DNA of 64,000 nt from Punica granatum (Eukaryota > Streptophyta > Magnoliopsida > Myrtales > Lythraceae), in the NCBI RefSeq assembly GCF_007655135.1, contig NC_045130.1:27648605-27712604 (forward strand). Direction: 5' to 3'. Under the pieces are notes generated by a model, which saw only the letters and a program-made list of their open reading frames with translations, searched no databases and had not been told where the DNA came from. Made by a program: the position numbers and the translations under genes. Position 1 is the first letter of the stretch. Each line of letters starts with the position of its first letter. This document shows positions 14,514 through 27,166 of the stretch, piece by piece.

Positions 14514-15029
14514 TTAGGGATTTCAAAGATCAAGTGAATTTGAGGATATTTTTTAGGTTTTTCGCGAGTGAATTTGGATGGAGCAACCTTCTTTCCTAGG
14601 GGTAAAGAGTTGGTTCTCAACGGATTGTAAAAGAAAGAAAAAAAAATTGAAAAATGGCTTAAAATGTATTGAGGGTAAAATGGTCTATTACATAAAAATT
14701 TAACGGTGTTATCCTTATGTCTAACAGAGTAAAACACATGACGTTATATGTCCCTATGAAAAGTACATAGTGCATTTTTTCCCAATTTCACACCATAATG
14801 AGTGATTTTGTACTCTTTTTCTTCTGCTTTATTACATTATGTATTTATCTATTTACAAATAGATAATAGGAAATTAAAATCCTAACGCTCTTCCACTTCA
14901 ATTTTCATCATTTTGTGTTTTTTCTAGCCTCAGACTTTTCATCTCTTCCTTTTGCCTCCAGAATCTTATTTATCTTATATTCTTAAAATAATTAGCAAAT
15001 ATAATTCATGCATGAGTATAATTACATTA
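14514..15029. other. Intergenic, nothing recognised
   Basis: Mixed AT-rich sequence without a recognisable gene or a repeat that I could bound. Confidence 0.4.
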
Positions 15030-15376
15030 CGTAGAGTTGAATTCGGTTTAACTGAAAACCAACCTGAGAAAACCAGATTCACTCGGTTTGTGAGTTATAT
15101 TTTTCTAACTGTAACTCTACTTAGTACACACAAAAATCAACAATACAATTATTACTTTTTCTCTTTTCTTCAATTTTTTAACCATTCAATTCAATTTTTA
15201 ATACTAAATTCTCTCAACTATTCATTAGTTTTTTCGCAATTCAACAACACAATCGTTACTTTCTCTCAACTATTTAATACTTTTTCACACTTTTTCTCAT
15301 AATTCAATAACATAATCATTACAAACCAATTAAAATCAAAACTCAACTCTACTTAACTCTAAAACTAAATACACGG
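15030..15376. mobile_element. Degenerate Tourist-like MITE
   Basis: GTAGAGTTGAATTC on the left faces AACTCAACTCTAC on the right. The interior repeats CAATTCAAC/CTCTCAACTATT words. The right end AACTCTAAAACTAAATAC resembles AACTCTGAAACCAAACGC, the end of the better preserved MITE at 43527-43721. The left terminus is not intact. Confidence 0.4.
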
Positions 15377-15989
15377 GTTTTCCTTGAATTCAGTTTTGGT
15401 TCCCGGGTATGTGTTTTGACATCTAAACTCAATCAAGTCAGCTCCTTCCTCCAAAACCCACCGACCCCTTAACAACATTACATAATTATGCTAGATCTTA
15501 TTCGCGGATTTTGCAGCCTTCACAATGAACTTCACATGCTACCATAATCGACTGACTGTGGTTTACGTCCTATTCCTCCATCTAATTGCAGTTGGCTACT
15601 TACAGCATTGCAATCAATTGTTTGCAATTTCGGTCTTTCTTAATGCTCATTTTTCATGTCTTCAAGTTTCCAGGTGAGAATTTGAGCCACGCTCAATAAT
15701 ATTATGTAGGAAAAAATTGTACCAAAAACCGCAGTCTTCACGATCAACTTAAATTTAGTCGAATATAAATTTTATCTAATAAAAGTACCCAGTTATTCAT
15801 TTTGTCAAAAATATGACAAGCCGACCAACTCCATTAACACTTTTCTTCCATTTGCTGATATGGAATTAATGGATATTAATGTAGACCCCCAGCGGTACAC
15901 ATGTCACAAACGACCTCATTGGAAATTTAAAAAAAAAACTAAACAACAAAATTTTAGAAAAATTACAGAAAATCAAGAAATTTTTTATT

Positions 15990-16882
15990 GTAAATTATAT
16001 CATACATCATGGTTTCTGATATAATTTCACCACATATTATATTTTCAAAAAATTTCACGACACATCACGAAATTTTTTAAATTTTTACTGCACATCATAC
16101 CGTTATTTTCCGGTTTAAAATTGGATTGAATGGTAACGTTACGACATTTTCAGGAATAATTTTGCACAAAAGAAAACTTGAAAGATTTAAAATGGAATAA
16201 AATGAAATTTTTTAAAAAAAAAGAGGAAGGGGATCATTGGCGGGGCCGAGGTGGTGGTGGAGGTCGGGGAGGTAGAGCCCACTGGCGACCCCAATGAAGA
16301 GTTGCGCGAGGCCCACCCCCCAACACACACAATTTGGGGGATCCCACCAGCGACCCCAATTAAGGGGTCAAATGCCAGCGACGGCATCCCTAATCCCCCC
16401 TCCCCCCACCTCTCACACACACACACACGCAAGCGCACGCACACGCACACGCACACGCGCACACAATTTGGGGGATCCCACCGGTGACCCCAACTAGGGG
16501 GGGTCAACTACCAGCGGGGGCGCCCCCAACCCCCCAATTTGTGGGATCCTCCAAATTGGGTTTTGGAGGGGGAGTTTTCCGCCGGATGGGGTGGGGCAGC
16601 GCCGGCAGTCGACCCCCAAATTGGACCCCCTCAATCTCCCGATCAGCCCCTTCTTTTTCTTCTTTTTTTTTATATTTTTTATTTAGATCTCTCAAAATTT
16701 CTTTTATGCAAATTATCCACAAAAAATCGTAACATTACCATTTAATTCAATTTTAGAAGGGAAAGTAACAATATGATATGCAGTGAAAATTTAAAAAAAT
16801 TTCGTGATGTGTCGTGAATTTTTTTGAAAATATGACGTGCGGTCATATTATTTTAGAAACCATGATATATAGTGTATTTTAC
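15990..16882. mobile_element. TIR element with GC-rich interior
   Basis: Arms of about 150 bp are inverted copies of each other. They share ATATCATACATCATGGTTTC-like ends, ATATTTTCAAAAAA, CACGACACATCACGAAATTT and, at the inner edge, AATGGTAACGTTACGA against AATGGTAATGTTACGA. The interior (16220-16640) is very GC-rich, repeats GGGGGATCCCACC..GACCCCAA about three times and holds a CA/CG-rich microsatellite (16417-16465). No protein is recognisable and the target-site duplication is unclear. The arms resemble those of the element at 2446-3083. Confidence 0.7.
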
Positions 16883-17162
16883 TTAAAATTTTAAGAATTG
16901 ATGGAAAATATCAAATTTTTTTAGAAAACGAAACCTAATAGAAAAAATTTTAAAATCAAATAAAATTACATTAAAATCAAAAGCAATTTTAAAAGTTAAA
17001 AAAACAAAAAAATTGGAAAATTCGAAAACAAATGGAAAAAAATAAAAAAATTATTGAAATTCAGAATAAACGTAAAAAACAGAGAAAATTTTGGAAATTT
17101 ACATACAAATAATTCAAAAAGATTTAGGAATCAAAGAAAATTAATTAAATTTACAAGCCACG

Positions 17163-20100
17163 TGTCAGCACCTAATTTCGGTCCATCGGCTCCGAGGGGG
17201 GCAAAATTGTCATTTTCTAATCTATCACATTTTCTTTAAAAAAAATATATTTTTAATTAAATTGAATTATGTATGTATAAATTAAAAAAAGGAAGAAAAG
17301 AAAAGAAAAAATGATTCGGGTAGGTCCGGGCAGCGTTGACCGGCTGCCCGTGACCAGCCGGCCCTAATTAAAAAAAAAAAGAGATTCGGGCAGGCCGGGC
17401 AGGGGCCGGGCAGCGCTCGCCGGCTGCCCGCAATCCCCGGTCGGCCCAGAACCCCGATATCATGGTTTCCGCGATTTTCGGCCAAATCGGCCGAAATCTT
17501 AACGTAAAAGGGGATGAAATTGCAATTAAAGGGACAGAAATACAATTCGGAGAGGGAAACAAGACCCAGTGAGCGAAATCAAACAATTAGCTCTCGTTTC
17601 GGAGAATTGGGATATCGGAGATTTCGAGAACCGTCGCCAGAAAACCGCGATAACCCCCCGATTCCGACTGATTTAGCGCCGGCTGAGGTCCCGATCGACC
17701 ACGGCGAAGCATCGGCGGCGCCCAGAGCTATCTTCCGCGTCCATTCCAGCCGTCGTCGCAGCTTCCAGGGGCGAGAACCGCCGCCCACCAGCCTCGTGGT
17801 CGCCGCTCCCCCCGATCCCGGCCGCCCTTCGGCTAACGGGCCTCGACCCATTTCCCTTTCTTTGTAGGCTTGGCCCATTCAGGCCCAACGCTCTCCAATT
17901 CGGCTCAGCTTTCTTCTGAGTGGTTTCTCCTTCCGGCCAGTCCGACCCGACCCGATCCGACCCGATTCGTCCGGCGATTTTTTTATTTTACAGAGAAGTC
18001 CCTCAACTTTCCGGACTAGGTAAATTCTCAACTTAGTGGCATGATTAGGGCTCCTTTCCTGAATGTTATTGCTTGCTTGATGGATATAATGTGAAATGAG
18101 TATTCTTGGGTCGCGTGGGTGATCGGATTTGTCCCCGACTCGATTTTTACGAACTTTCTGCTTTGTCACATTTCAGTCCAGAGGATGCATTTTATTTTTT
18201 CAGATCTGCCCCGAAATCTAAAATTTATTTTCAATCAAGTCCCGGTCATTTTACTATTTTTCAATCAGTCCTGGAATTCTCAAAATTTTTTTGAGCATCC
18301 CAAAGAGCTTTCCAGGTTGTTTCAGTCTAGTCCTGGGGCCATTTTTCACCTTTTTCAGATCTGTCCGGAACTCTAAAAATTATTTTTAATCAAGTCCCGG
18401 TCATTTTACTATTTTTCAATCAGTCCTGGAATTCTCAGAATTTTTTCGAGCATCCCAAAGAACTTTCCAGGTTGTTTCAGTCTAGTCCCGGGGCCATTTT
18501 TCACCTTTTTCAGATCTGTCCCGAACTCTAAAAACTATTTTTAATCAAGTCCCGGTGATTTTACTATTTTCCAATCAGTCCTGGAATTTTCAGAATTTTT
18601 CAAGCATCCCAAAGAACTTTCCATGTTGTTTCAGTTTAGTCCTGGGCTTTTTCACCTTTTTCAGATCTGCCCCGAATTTCAAAATTTATTTTCAATCAAG
18701 TCCTAGTCATTTTAATATTTTCCAATCAGTCCTGGAATTCCCAGAATTTTTTCAGGCCTCCCAAGGAACTTTCCAAGCTGTTTCAGTTTAGTCCTGGGGC
18801 CATTTTTTTGATTTCAGATCAGTCCCGATTTTCAAATTCATTTCAAATAAGTCCTAGGACATTTTCAGTAATTTTTTACACAGTTTCCATTTTTAGAATT
18901 TTCAAATCAGTCCCCAATTTTTAGAATTTGCAAATCAATCCCCAATTGTTTCAGAATTTTCAAATCAGTTCCTGATCTTTTAAAATCGTTCAGTTTAGTC
19001 CACTGGACATTTTCTAAAAATATCTTACCCTTTTCTACTTGGATCACCCACCGACAATGTATGTGCCGCATTTAAATATTTTATTTTGTAATTATATGTA
19101 TGCAACGTGACTATGTCGGAAATTAGAGTTTATCGAGCGGTCAACCAAATGGCTATCTCGACGACTCGAAACCCGTAAATCAAAGCATTCGGAAAATTTC
19201 TAATTAACCTAAAATTCTACATACGGGGTAATCGGGACGTTGAATTTGGCTAAATTAAATCACTTGACTCTTTTAAATAAATTGTACGAATTGATTAATA
19301 ATCTGTAATCACGTCGACAGTTCAAAAACTGTTAGCCATGCCCTTTTCAAATTCACAATTTCAAAAGCAGCGAGATACGTGCAACGTAATCTTGATTTTC
19401 ATACACACACATATTTACCGATTCAAGGGCATGATTACCAGTTTTTGTCTCGCCGTCATTCTAGTGTAGATTTGTGTTTAGAACGGGTTAAAACATGGAA
19501 AAACGGATTAATCACAAACTCGGCATAATCAACATGAGTAAATAGTCAGGTAGAGGGTTAGGTTTTGAGTTTTAGGTGAAAACACTCTTAATTTATAAAA
19601 GTCATATTGCCATGATACAGAATAATCTAAAAATAACCCACACATTTGAGACTCGACCACAGACATCATGTCTATCGGGTCCGTTTTAAATAATGCCGAA
19701 TGCTACATACCATATCCATCATCCCTTTTGTTTGCTTTATGGTAGGATTTGTATGCCAAGATACCTCGGTTAATAATCAGTTAATCCACGTAAATTCGGC
19801 GATAACAAAACCCCATTGATTGTTTATTTGAGCTTGCTTGTTACATCTTTTGCACTTGATTGTTATGCAGATCGAGCCCGATCCTTTAGGACTCGATTCA
19901 CACTGGGTCCAACGCCCACAACTGTCGATCACGGGGTCCAATGCCCCCATACACCAAGTGCGCATTTAATTTAAATTTCAGTCTTTTCCAAACTATACGG
20001 TGAGCATGAGTGAAATCATGGCCGAATGCGAACCGATCGGGATTTAGTCATTGTAGTTGTCTTTTATTTATTTGAGAGAACAATATAAGGTTTTATATTA

Positions 20101-20523
20101 TACATATATTCATGTAAAATCCCGGTCGGAGAGTGGACGGTCAAAGTGTTTCTTCGAATTTATGGTGTCAAAACGCATAAGATGAGCGGAACTTAATAAA
20201 GCGGTAATTAAATTAAAATGACAAGCCTAGACAAGCTAGAGTACCGAAAGGGCGTGTGGGATATAGGCCCACACGTAATAGAACCCCCGAATTCGGAATT
20301 TTCGGGTTTCCGTACAGACCATTACCTTAGCATCTTAGGTGTACCCCGTACCCCTAGACCTGGGTAATTTGTCGGCCCTCGACCTTCGGGTCGTAAAATG
20401 GTAAGTGGCGACTCCTTCTCACGTGCGTCCGTCGCGCGTCCCCGGGAAGGTGGACACTCCCAAGCCGCGTTGCATTAGGCGCGCGCATGCGTGCCCCGAC
20501 GAGTCGAAATTCGGGTGCGCACA
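17163..20523 (+). mobile_element. Long LTR-type element 1 (solo LTR or non-autonomous)
   Basis: The segment starts TGTCAGCACC and ends GGGTGCGCACA. It is bordered by a perfect 5-bp duplication CCACG (17158-17162 and 20524-20528), as expected for LTR retrotransposon integration. The termini are TG...CA. No second internal copy of the start is visible, so it is best read as a solo LTR of 3.36 kb or a non-coding large element. It shares its 3' part with element 2: GTACCGAAAGGGCGTG, GGGATATAGGCCC, CCTCGACCTTC, GGTCGTAAAATG, TAAGTGGCGACTC and GGAAGGTGGACACTCCCAAG. A small tandem array (18201-18814) lies inside. Such long LTRs occur in Ty3/gypsy lineages such as Tat/Ogre, but no coding domain confirms this. 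Short frames at 17514-17878 show no known domain. Confidence 0.82.
18180..18830. repeat. Tandem repeat, about 155-bp unit, four copies
   Basis: The word CAGATCTG opens units at 18201, 18356, 18511 and 18662, with a decayed CAGATCAG at 18815. Each unit continues through AATCAAGTCCCGGTCATTTT, CAATCAGTCCTGGAATT, CATCCCAAAGAACTTTCCA and TTTCAGTCTAGTCC. The array is internal to LTR element 1 and is absent from the related element 2. Confidence 0.85.
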
Positions 20524-20830
20524 CCACGGAAACAAATAGAAAAACTCAAACAATTCCAGAAACTCAGAAAAAGAAATTTAAAAACCAAAGTAAATTTAGG
20601 AAAACTCATAAAAAGGACAAATTTATGAATTTCTTTAAAGAATTGTATTCAATTGTATTCAATTTTCGTTAATTTCTTTGCAATTTTTCTTTAATCAGAA
20701 TTTTCTTTTTAAAATTTTGAATAAATTTTCAAATTTCCTATTATTTTTCCATATTTTCTGCAACTCTTATGAATTTTTTAAATTTCTAGAATTGTTTATG
20801 ACTTTTCATAATATATTAATTTTTCTTTGA
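20524..20830. other. Purine-to-pyrimidine switch, no gene
   Basis: After the target-site duplication the plus strand is A-rich to about 20640, and then turns T-rich. The A-rich part continues the style of the sequence before 17158, which agrees with the LTR element having split a once continuous A-rich segment. Confidence 0.45.
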
Positions 20831-22371
20831 CATTGGAATTTTATTATTTCAATTTTTCTATTTGCTCTTCTTTTTTCGTTTGGAAATTCGTATGCGAAAT
20901 CCTCAGTACTAAATGATACTTGATGATGTGCCAAACTTTTTCATACTCGAATTCAAGGTTTCGTTCTAAAAGTTCACCATGAAATAATATTCTTTGTATG
21001 CGGAAATTTTTTGTATTTCTTACTTGGGAAGTGAAATCCTCCAGCACTAAATAATATTGATGATGTGTGAAAACTTTTTATACTTTTGTTCAAAGGTTTC
21101 GCACAAGAAATGCTTCTGTACGAAAGAATGTTGTTCTAGTACGAAAACTTTTTGTATTTTTTACTTCGAATTTCATATATGGGAAATCCTTCAATACTGA
21201 ATGATACTAAAGATGTGCAAAAACTTTTTGTACTTTAGTTCAGAGGTTTTGTATGGTAAATCCTTTCGTATGAAGCAATGTTCTTCTTGTACGAAAACTT
21301 TTTGTATTTCTTACTTGGAATGCCATACAAAGGAAATTCTCAGTACTGATGATATGCAAAAACTTTTTGTATTTTAGTTCAAAGGATTTGTACAAGAAAT
21401 CTTTCGGTACAAAACAATATTCTTTATGAGCAAAAACTTTTGATATTTCTTACATGGGATTTCGTAGAAACGAAATCCATTAGTACTAAATGATATCCTT
21501 TTGTTCTGTACTAAATGATATCGATGACGTACAAAAACTTTTTGTACCTTAGTTCAAAGGTTTCGTACAAGAAGTTCTTCACTATGAAACAAAATTCTTT
21601 ATGTATAAAAACTTTTCGTATTTCTTATTTGGAATTCCGTGTAAGCAAAATCCTTAAGTACTAATGGATATTGATGACGTGCAAAAATTTTTCATACTTT
21701 AATTCAAGGGTTTCGTACAAGAAATCCTTCTGTGAGAAGTAATGTTCTTCTTGTATGAAAACTTTTCGTATTTCTTACTTGGAATTTTGTATAGGGGAAA
21801 TCCTTCTTTACTGAATGATCCTAAAGATGTGAAAAAACTTTTTATACTTTAGGTTAAAAGTTTCGTACAATAAATCTTTTGACACGAAACAGTGTTCTTC
21901 TCGCACGAAAACTTTTCGAATTTCTTCTTTGGAATTTTTACAAGGGCTAAATGATAATGATGACACGCGAAAAGGTTTCGTACGAAAAACTTTTCGTATT
22001 TATTACTTGGGATTTTGTACAAGCGAAATTCATCAATAATAAACGATATCCTATTGTACTTAATGATATTGATGACGTGCAAACACTTTTGTACAAGAAA
22101 TTCTTTACTATGAAACAATGTTCTTTTTGTTCGAAAACTTTTCGTATTTCTTATTTGAAATTTCGTATAAGCGAAATTCTTCAATACTAAATGATATTGA
22201 TGATGTGCGAAAATATTTCGTACTTTTGTTCAAAAATTTTGTACAAGGAATCTTTATGTGAAACAATGTTTTTCTCATACGAGAACATTTTGTGTTTCTT
22301 ACTTGAAATTTCAATTGAAATCCTTCAATACTAAATGATACAGATGATGTGCAAAAACTCTTCATGCTTTA
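20830..22371. repeat. Tandem repeat array, about 140-150-bp unit (left part)
   Basis: About eleven diverged units are marked by GATGATGTGCAAAAAC-like words near 20922, 21060, 21208, 21349, 21524, 21673, 21825, 21959, 22069, 22201 and 22343. Each unit also carries TTTAGTTCAAAGGTTTCGTA, CAAGAAATCCTT, a GAAACAATGTTCTTC block, ACGAAAACTTTTCGTATTTC and TTACTTGGAATTTCGTA. The units are AT-rich, encode no conserved protein and have diverged unevenly. The last unit is broken by LTR element 2 and the array resumes at 26836. Confidence 0.88.
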
Positions 22372-25300
22372 TGTCAGCACCCCATTTTGGCTTACCATTC
22401 CAAACAACGATATCAGCAATGGTCCAGACTATAACTTTAGCAGGAATACAGAAAACGGTTCGGAAGAGTAAGAAATCACTATTCATCCTCAAGTCAGCAA
22501 AATTGAGCAAATAACATAGGCATATGACAGAAGGACTCCAAGGGTCACCTAAAAGCAACAAAGTGACTAGAGAGCTCAACAATGTCAAAAATCGGCATTT
22601 CCAGTGTACCACATGGATAGTCCTATTTTCCGATGGTTTGCTCGACCGTCGGAAGATAACCAATATTGGACTTCAAAAATCCACGTCAATGCCAAACAGA
22701 TGAAAAGTGTCTTCAAACACATTTCGCAAATCATCTGCTCTATACAGAACAACTTTCTGTGTATAGACAACTTTTCAGTGGAAGTCCAAAAATGTCGGTT
22801 TCTCAGAGAAAAGTTAATTCCAAATATCAGATGCGGCAATGCCCCACAATCATACAAAGCACAAGCAGTGTTTCAAATTGTATTTTGGAAGCCATACAGA
22901 CACCCCGAATGACTTCCGAGCAACAAAACATGCATACGTTTCTTCGGAAGAGCATAACTAGAGATTGATTTGATGGAATAATGGCAAATGAAGTTTACCC
23001 TATATTGCCCTAAAAACTCCAGCGGATAGACGCAATTAGGCAAATCGGACATCAAAACCCTTCTCAGTTTCTCGAGTAATCTTCGAGGAGCACAAAAGGC
23101 CATTTTCAGTGGAAATCCATATCCGGAGGTTCTCTTTGGGAAAACTTGACGCCGGTTGCCTACCTTACACAGTGCTACCTTCTCAAGGCTCAATGTGGAA
23201 TTGTCGGAATGAATCACACAACTCATCTAGACCCCCAAGCAGTGCTTTAAGGGTCTCAGATGCACTTTTCATGTCCTTAGATGCCCAATCTCAACAAACA
23301 GAGATCACGGTAATCTCCGGATCGCCCAAGCAACTCAAAAAGCAATATGAGAAATCCAGTTTCGGCCTCCTAGGACATCTCCGGCTCCATTTTTGCATTA
23401 CCGACTTAAGTGCCCATGTAATTTGACAATTTATGTCAAAATGACCGACGTGGGATGCAGATACGAGATATGCTGTCAGAAGTGGGTAACCTCGCTCTGA
23501 ATGCGTAAAAGGAGCAAAATCGGCTTTCGAGCCTCATACAGATATTTGGCAATTTCTCACGGAAAATGCCAATCTTGGATTCATTAAATCCGTTTCCTCG
23601 CGTATATCGATAATTCGACGTTCAATTCGAACCACGAGTTTCGAATGCGCAATCAATCAAGACCCAAACTTTCTCCCGGTTTCTACTTAATGCCTTAAAA
23701 ATTTCGGCTTCTTCTTCTTCAATGTAAGAAGCTAACTTGCCAACTTGCCATCTCTTAGCCAAAATATCTTGGAGAGGTTGAAGACAACACTCAAGCCTTC
23801 ATCAATGCTCATCAATGCTCTTGGCTCTTCCACATGAAGGATACTTGGCTCACATTCATCCTCATCTTCATTAAGTGGCCGAAATTTGCTAAGCATGGGA
23901 GTTAAGAGCACTTGCTTTTGCTTAATTGCTCATTAGTTTTGCCTATAAATTGCTCAAAAGTAATTAAGTTAATCACTTCTCTTTTTGTACACTCTCTCCA
24001 AGCTTTATCCCTCAAGAAATGCTCTCAACTCCATAGCCAAAACCAACAAGTTTCAACACTTCAAAACCAAGAGAGAAAAACAAAAGAAAACCCGAAGAAA
24101 ACTTTGAGTTCCTAAGTCGGAAGCCAATGTTCATCATCTCGACTTAAGTTCAAATTTTCTCAAACTCCATGGACCACATGTTTTGAACCCTTGGAGTTCA
24201 GTGGTGAATTTGGTTTTTTTATTTGAAGTCTTTAAGTTATGGTTTCAGGTGTATTTTAGGCGTGGAAGTTCATCCCGTGCTCTCGGGTGAATAGTGGCAG
24301 TTGAGCTGCCGCGCGCCTGTCCGCGCACCCGTGCACCTGCCCGCGCGCCTGACGTTCTCTCGCTCGCCCATCTTTGCTGAGCGTGCATTCTTTGCACCCG
24401 AGCATCCTTCTAAGCGTTCAACCGAGTCACCCGACTCTCGAACACTTCCCCGACTCTTTCCTCGTATCCCGAGGCAAGGTATAATATTCTTGACTTAGAG
24501 AATTTAGGTCTTTTACATTTCTTGCATGTTTACGGAATTATAAGTTGTGTTAAGCATGTTTTACTTGCAAGTTATATTTTTATGCATTTTCACATTATGC
24601 CATGCATGTTCATCCTCGATTAACGTGCTAACATGTCGGGAAATGTTTGGATCGTCACTCGGAAGACCATCCCGACCCGAAACAAGTAAAAGAGCTCTCG
24701 GGTTTGCCTCAAGAAAAGGTGACCGAAGCTTGGCTTGCTTTCCTCGAGTTAAGATTGTCCTTCTTAGCCCGATCCAAGCTCGATTCTCGAGTTTTCTCAT
24801 TTTTTTTACGTGCATGAAGTCGGTATTGTTTTATCGATTCTGTAAATAACATGTTTGTGCATGCTTCCGTGTTTGAATGTGTTGAACAAATCATGGCAAT
24901 ACCGGCTTTTGTCAAAAACGTGTCATTTATCGTGTTTGTTGTTTGAGCATGCGAGAAATGATTCAAAACAAGACGTGAAAACCTCGTGGAACTTAATACG
25001 GGCCATGAGATCTCTCGAGTTTCTCCAAGGAGAATTGGCCGAGAATCTCATGGAGTTATTCGGGTTCCATGAGGCTTCCTCCTCCCGTTTTAAGTCCGTT
25101 CTCGGATCCCGTGTAATTTACAAGTTTCTTTACATCAAGAACCTCACATGAAATGTCTTCAAGCAAACATGCATGGATTCGAATATCGATAACTTATTTG
25201 GGTTCATTCAGTTATGAGGGTATTTTTGGTTATTTGACTAAATTATCCTCGATCCTTGTGAAACCATCTCAGTTATCGAATCACGAATCGTTTTCACAAT

Positions 25301-26835
25301 TAATGCATTCGGCAATAACCTTAAGCATTAATTCCACGAAAAGATTAATCGGGATGCTCATACGATTAATTCATTCAATTTAAATAAGTTTGTACGAATT
25401 GGACATTAATCTGTAACTCGCGTCGACGAATTACAAAACGGTGTTAATGCCCTTTTCAAAACCCTCATACTTTCAAATCCATATTGTGTTGTTTCCCTTT
25501 TCTGAAAATAAATTTTCAAATCAAGGGCAAGACCATCATTTTGTGATTTGGCGTCATCTTAGCATCGTTTAGGGTGTTAGTCGGGTATTCGGTATCGAAA
25601 ATACAATTACCTGACTAATCATCACTCGACTTAACCAAATGCTAGAAAATGGTTAGGTGGAACTCTAGGTTCCAAATCTAGAGTCAAAATACAAGTTTAG
25701 ATCAATTCAGTGATAATTCAGTGTCACAACACTGAATCACTGTACAAACAATCCACACACATGAGACTTGACTACGAACATCTTGTTCGTCAGGTTCTCA
25801 AAAGCAAAACCAAATGCTAAATATTTTGAACATGATTGCTTGCTTAGAATATGGCATTTGCTTGCAAAAACACCCCTGGGTCAATAAACTTGCTAAGACA
25901 CATACATTTGACAGTAACAAACACTTTGTCTGTTATTAACATGTTGCGTGTTACATTTCTGCACCTGTTTATCATGCGGGTCGAGTCTGATCCCTAGGCC
26001 GAATAATATTCGGGTTCAATGCCCTAATAATTGATCACAGGATCCAACGCCCTAATCAACACTCACAGGGTTCAACGCTCTATTCAGTGAGAGCGTACAT
26101 TGAATTTCAATTTTTCGGTGTTTTCCTAAACTAACGGTGAGTTAGAGCGGAATAATAACCGAACGCGAGTCGACTGGAATTCGACCATTTGTAATTTGTA
26201 TTTATTGTTTTCGAGAACATTGTAAGGACTTTTATTTTGTACATCCATTCTGTAAGAATTACAGTCAGTAAGCGAACGGTCCAAAAGTCGAATTAATCGA
26301 ATGGATCTTATACTTGACCAAAGAAAAGTAAATCCAAGAACTCGCAGTTCTGGTTCACGCAGGGATTCAACCTCCATGGTTCGATGAACTGTAACGCAAG
26401 ATTGTGAACCAACTCTCGACACACGGGTTTACTTCTCTCTCGGCTACACAGCTGACATCGTTTAAATCATCGAATTTACGGTGTCAAAATGTGCGAGCCG
26501 AGCGCAACTTAATCAACGCGATAAATAATAAAACATGTAGCAAACCAGAGTACCGAAAGGGCGTGCGGGATATAGGCCCGCATGTAACATGATCCCCCGA
26601 ACTCGGACTTTCCGATTCCGTGCAGATCAATGCCTTAACAACAACTAGGTGTTCCATACCCCTAGACTCGGGTAACTTATCCGCCCTCGACCTTCAGGTC
26701 GTAAAATGATAAGTGGCGACTCTTTCTCTTACACGTGTCCATCACGCGTCCCCATGGGAAGGTGGACACTCCCAAGCCGCGCGATCCAAAAGCGCGCATG
26801 CGGGCCCCGACGAGAGTCCACATTCGGTCCGTACA
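22372..26835 (+). mobile_element. Long LTR-type element 2 (solo LTR or non-autonomous)
   Basis: The segment starts TGTCAGCACCCC and ends TCGGTCCGTACA. The perfect 5-bp duplication CTTTA stands on both sides (22367-22371 and 26836-26840). At 4.46 kb it is longer than element 1. The first bases and the last approximately 1.6 kb are homologous to it, including TAAATAAGTTTGTACGAATT, GTAATCTGTAAC-like, GTCGACGAATTAC, CCCTTTTCAAA, AGTACCGAAAGGGCGTGCGG and GATAAGTGGCGACTC. The middle is different and includes a GC-rich strip (24300-24480). No gag, protease, RT or integrase motif was found and no internal copy of the 5' end, so a giant solo LTR or a large non-coding derivative fits best. It inserted into a unit of the tandem array. 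Confidence 0.84.
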
Positions 26836-27115
26836 CTTTAATTCGAGGGTTTCGATCAAGAAATCATTTGATATGAAATAATATTCTTCTTTCATGAAAA
26901 TTTTTTGTATCTCTTACTTGGGATTTTGTACGAGCAAAATTCTCCAGTACTAAATAATATTAATGATGTGCAGAAACCTTTTGTACTTTAGTTCAAAAAT
27001 TTTGTACAAGAAATCCTTCAATACGAAATAATATTCTTTTTGTGCAAAAACCTTTTGTAATTCTTAATTGAAATTTCGTACAAGAGAAATTTAAATATTT
27101 ATTAATAATAAAGTT
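26836..27115. repeat. Tandem repeat array, right part after the insertion
   Basis: From CTTTA at 26836 the array continues for almost two units: TTCGAGGGTTTCGATCAAGA, AATATTCTTCTTTCATGAAA, TTACTTGGGATTTTGTAC and GATGTGCAGAAACC. These are the same blocks as in 20830-22371, so the array was continuous before LTR element 2 arrived. Confidence 0.82.
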
Positions 27116-27166
27116 AATTATATCGAAATTAAATATTGCTACTATAGTACGGGTCGAGTTTGGGGA

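Noticed and set aside
16187..16735. Several frames in the GC-rich centre of a TIR element
   Set aside because: They consist of translated CA/CG microsatellite and GGGGGATCC repeats on both strands.
17514..17878. Overlapping frames of 117 and 99 codons on opposite strands
   Set aside because: They lie in the 5' part of LTR element 1 with no domain; GC-rich composition explains them.
18180..18830. Regular repeats as a CRISPR-like array
   Set aside because: The units are contiguous 155-bp tandem repeats without unique spacers, in a plant nuclear context.
20300..20420. TGGCGACTC as an active tRNA primer-binding site marking an LTR end
   Set aside because: The intact CCACG duplication places the element end about 115 bases further on, so the word is internal to the terminal module.
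22585..23426. Cluster of 90-117-codon frames on both strands
   Set aside because: They overlap each other in conflicting frames inside LTR element 2 and show no gag or pol motif.
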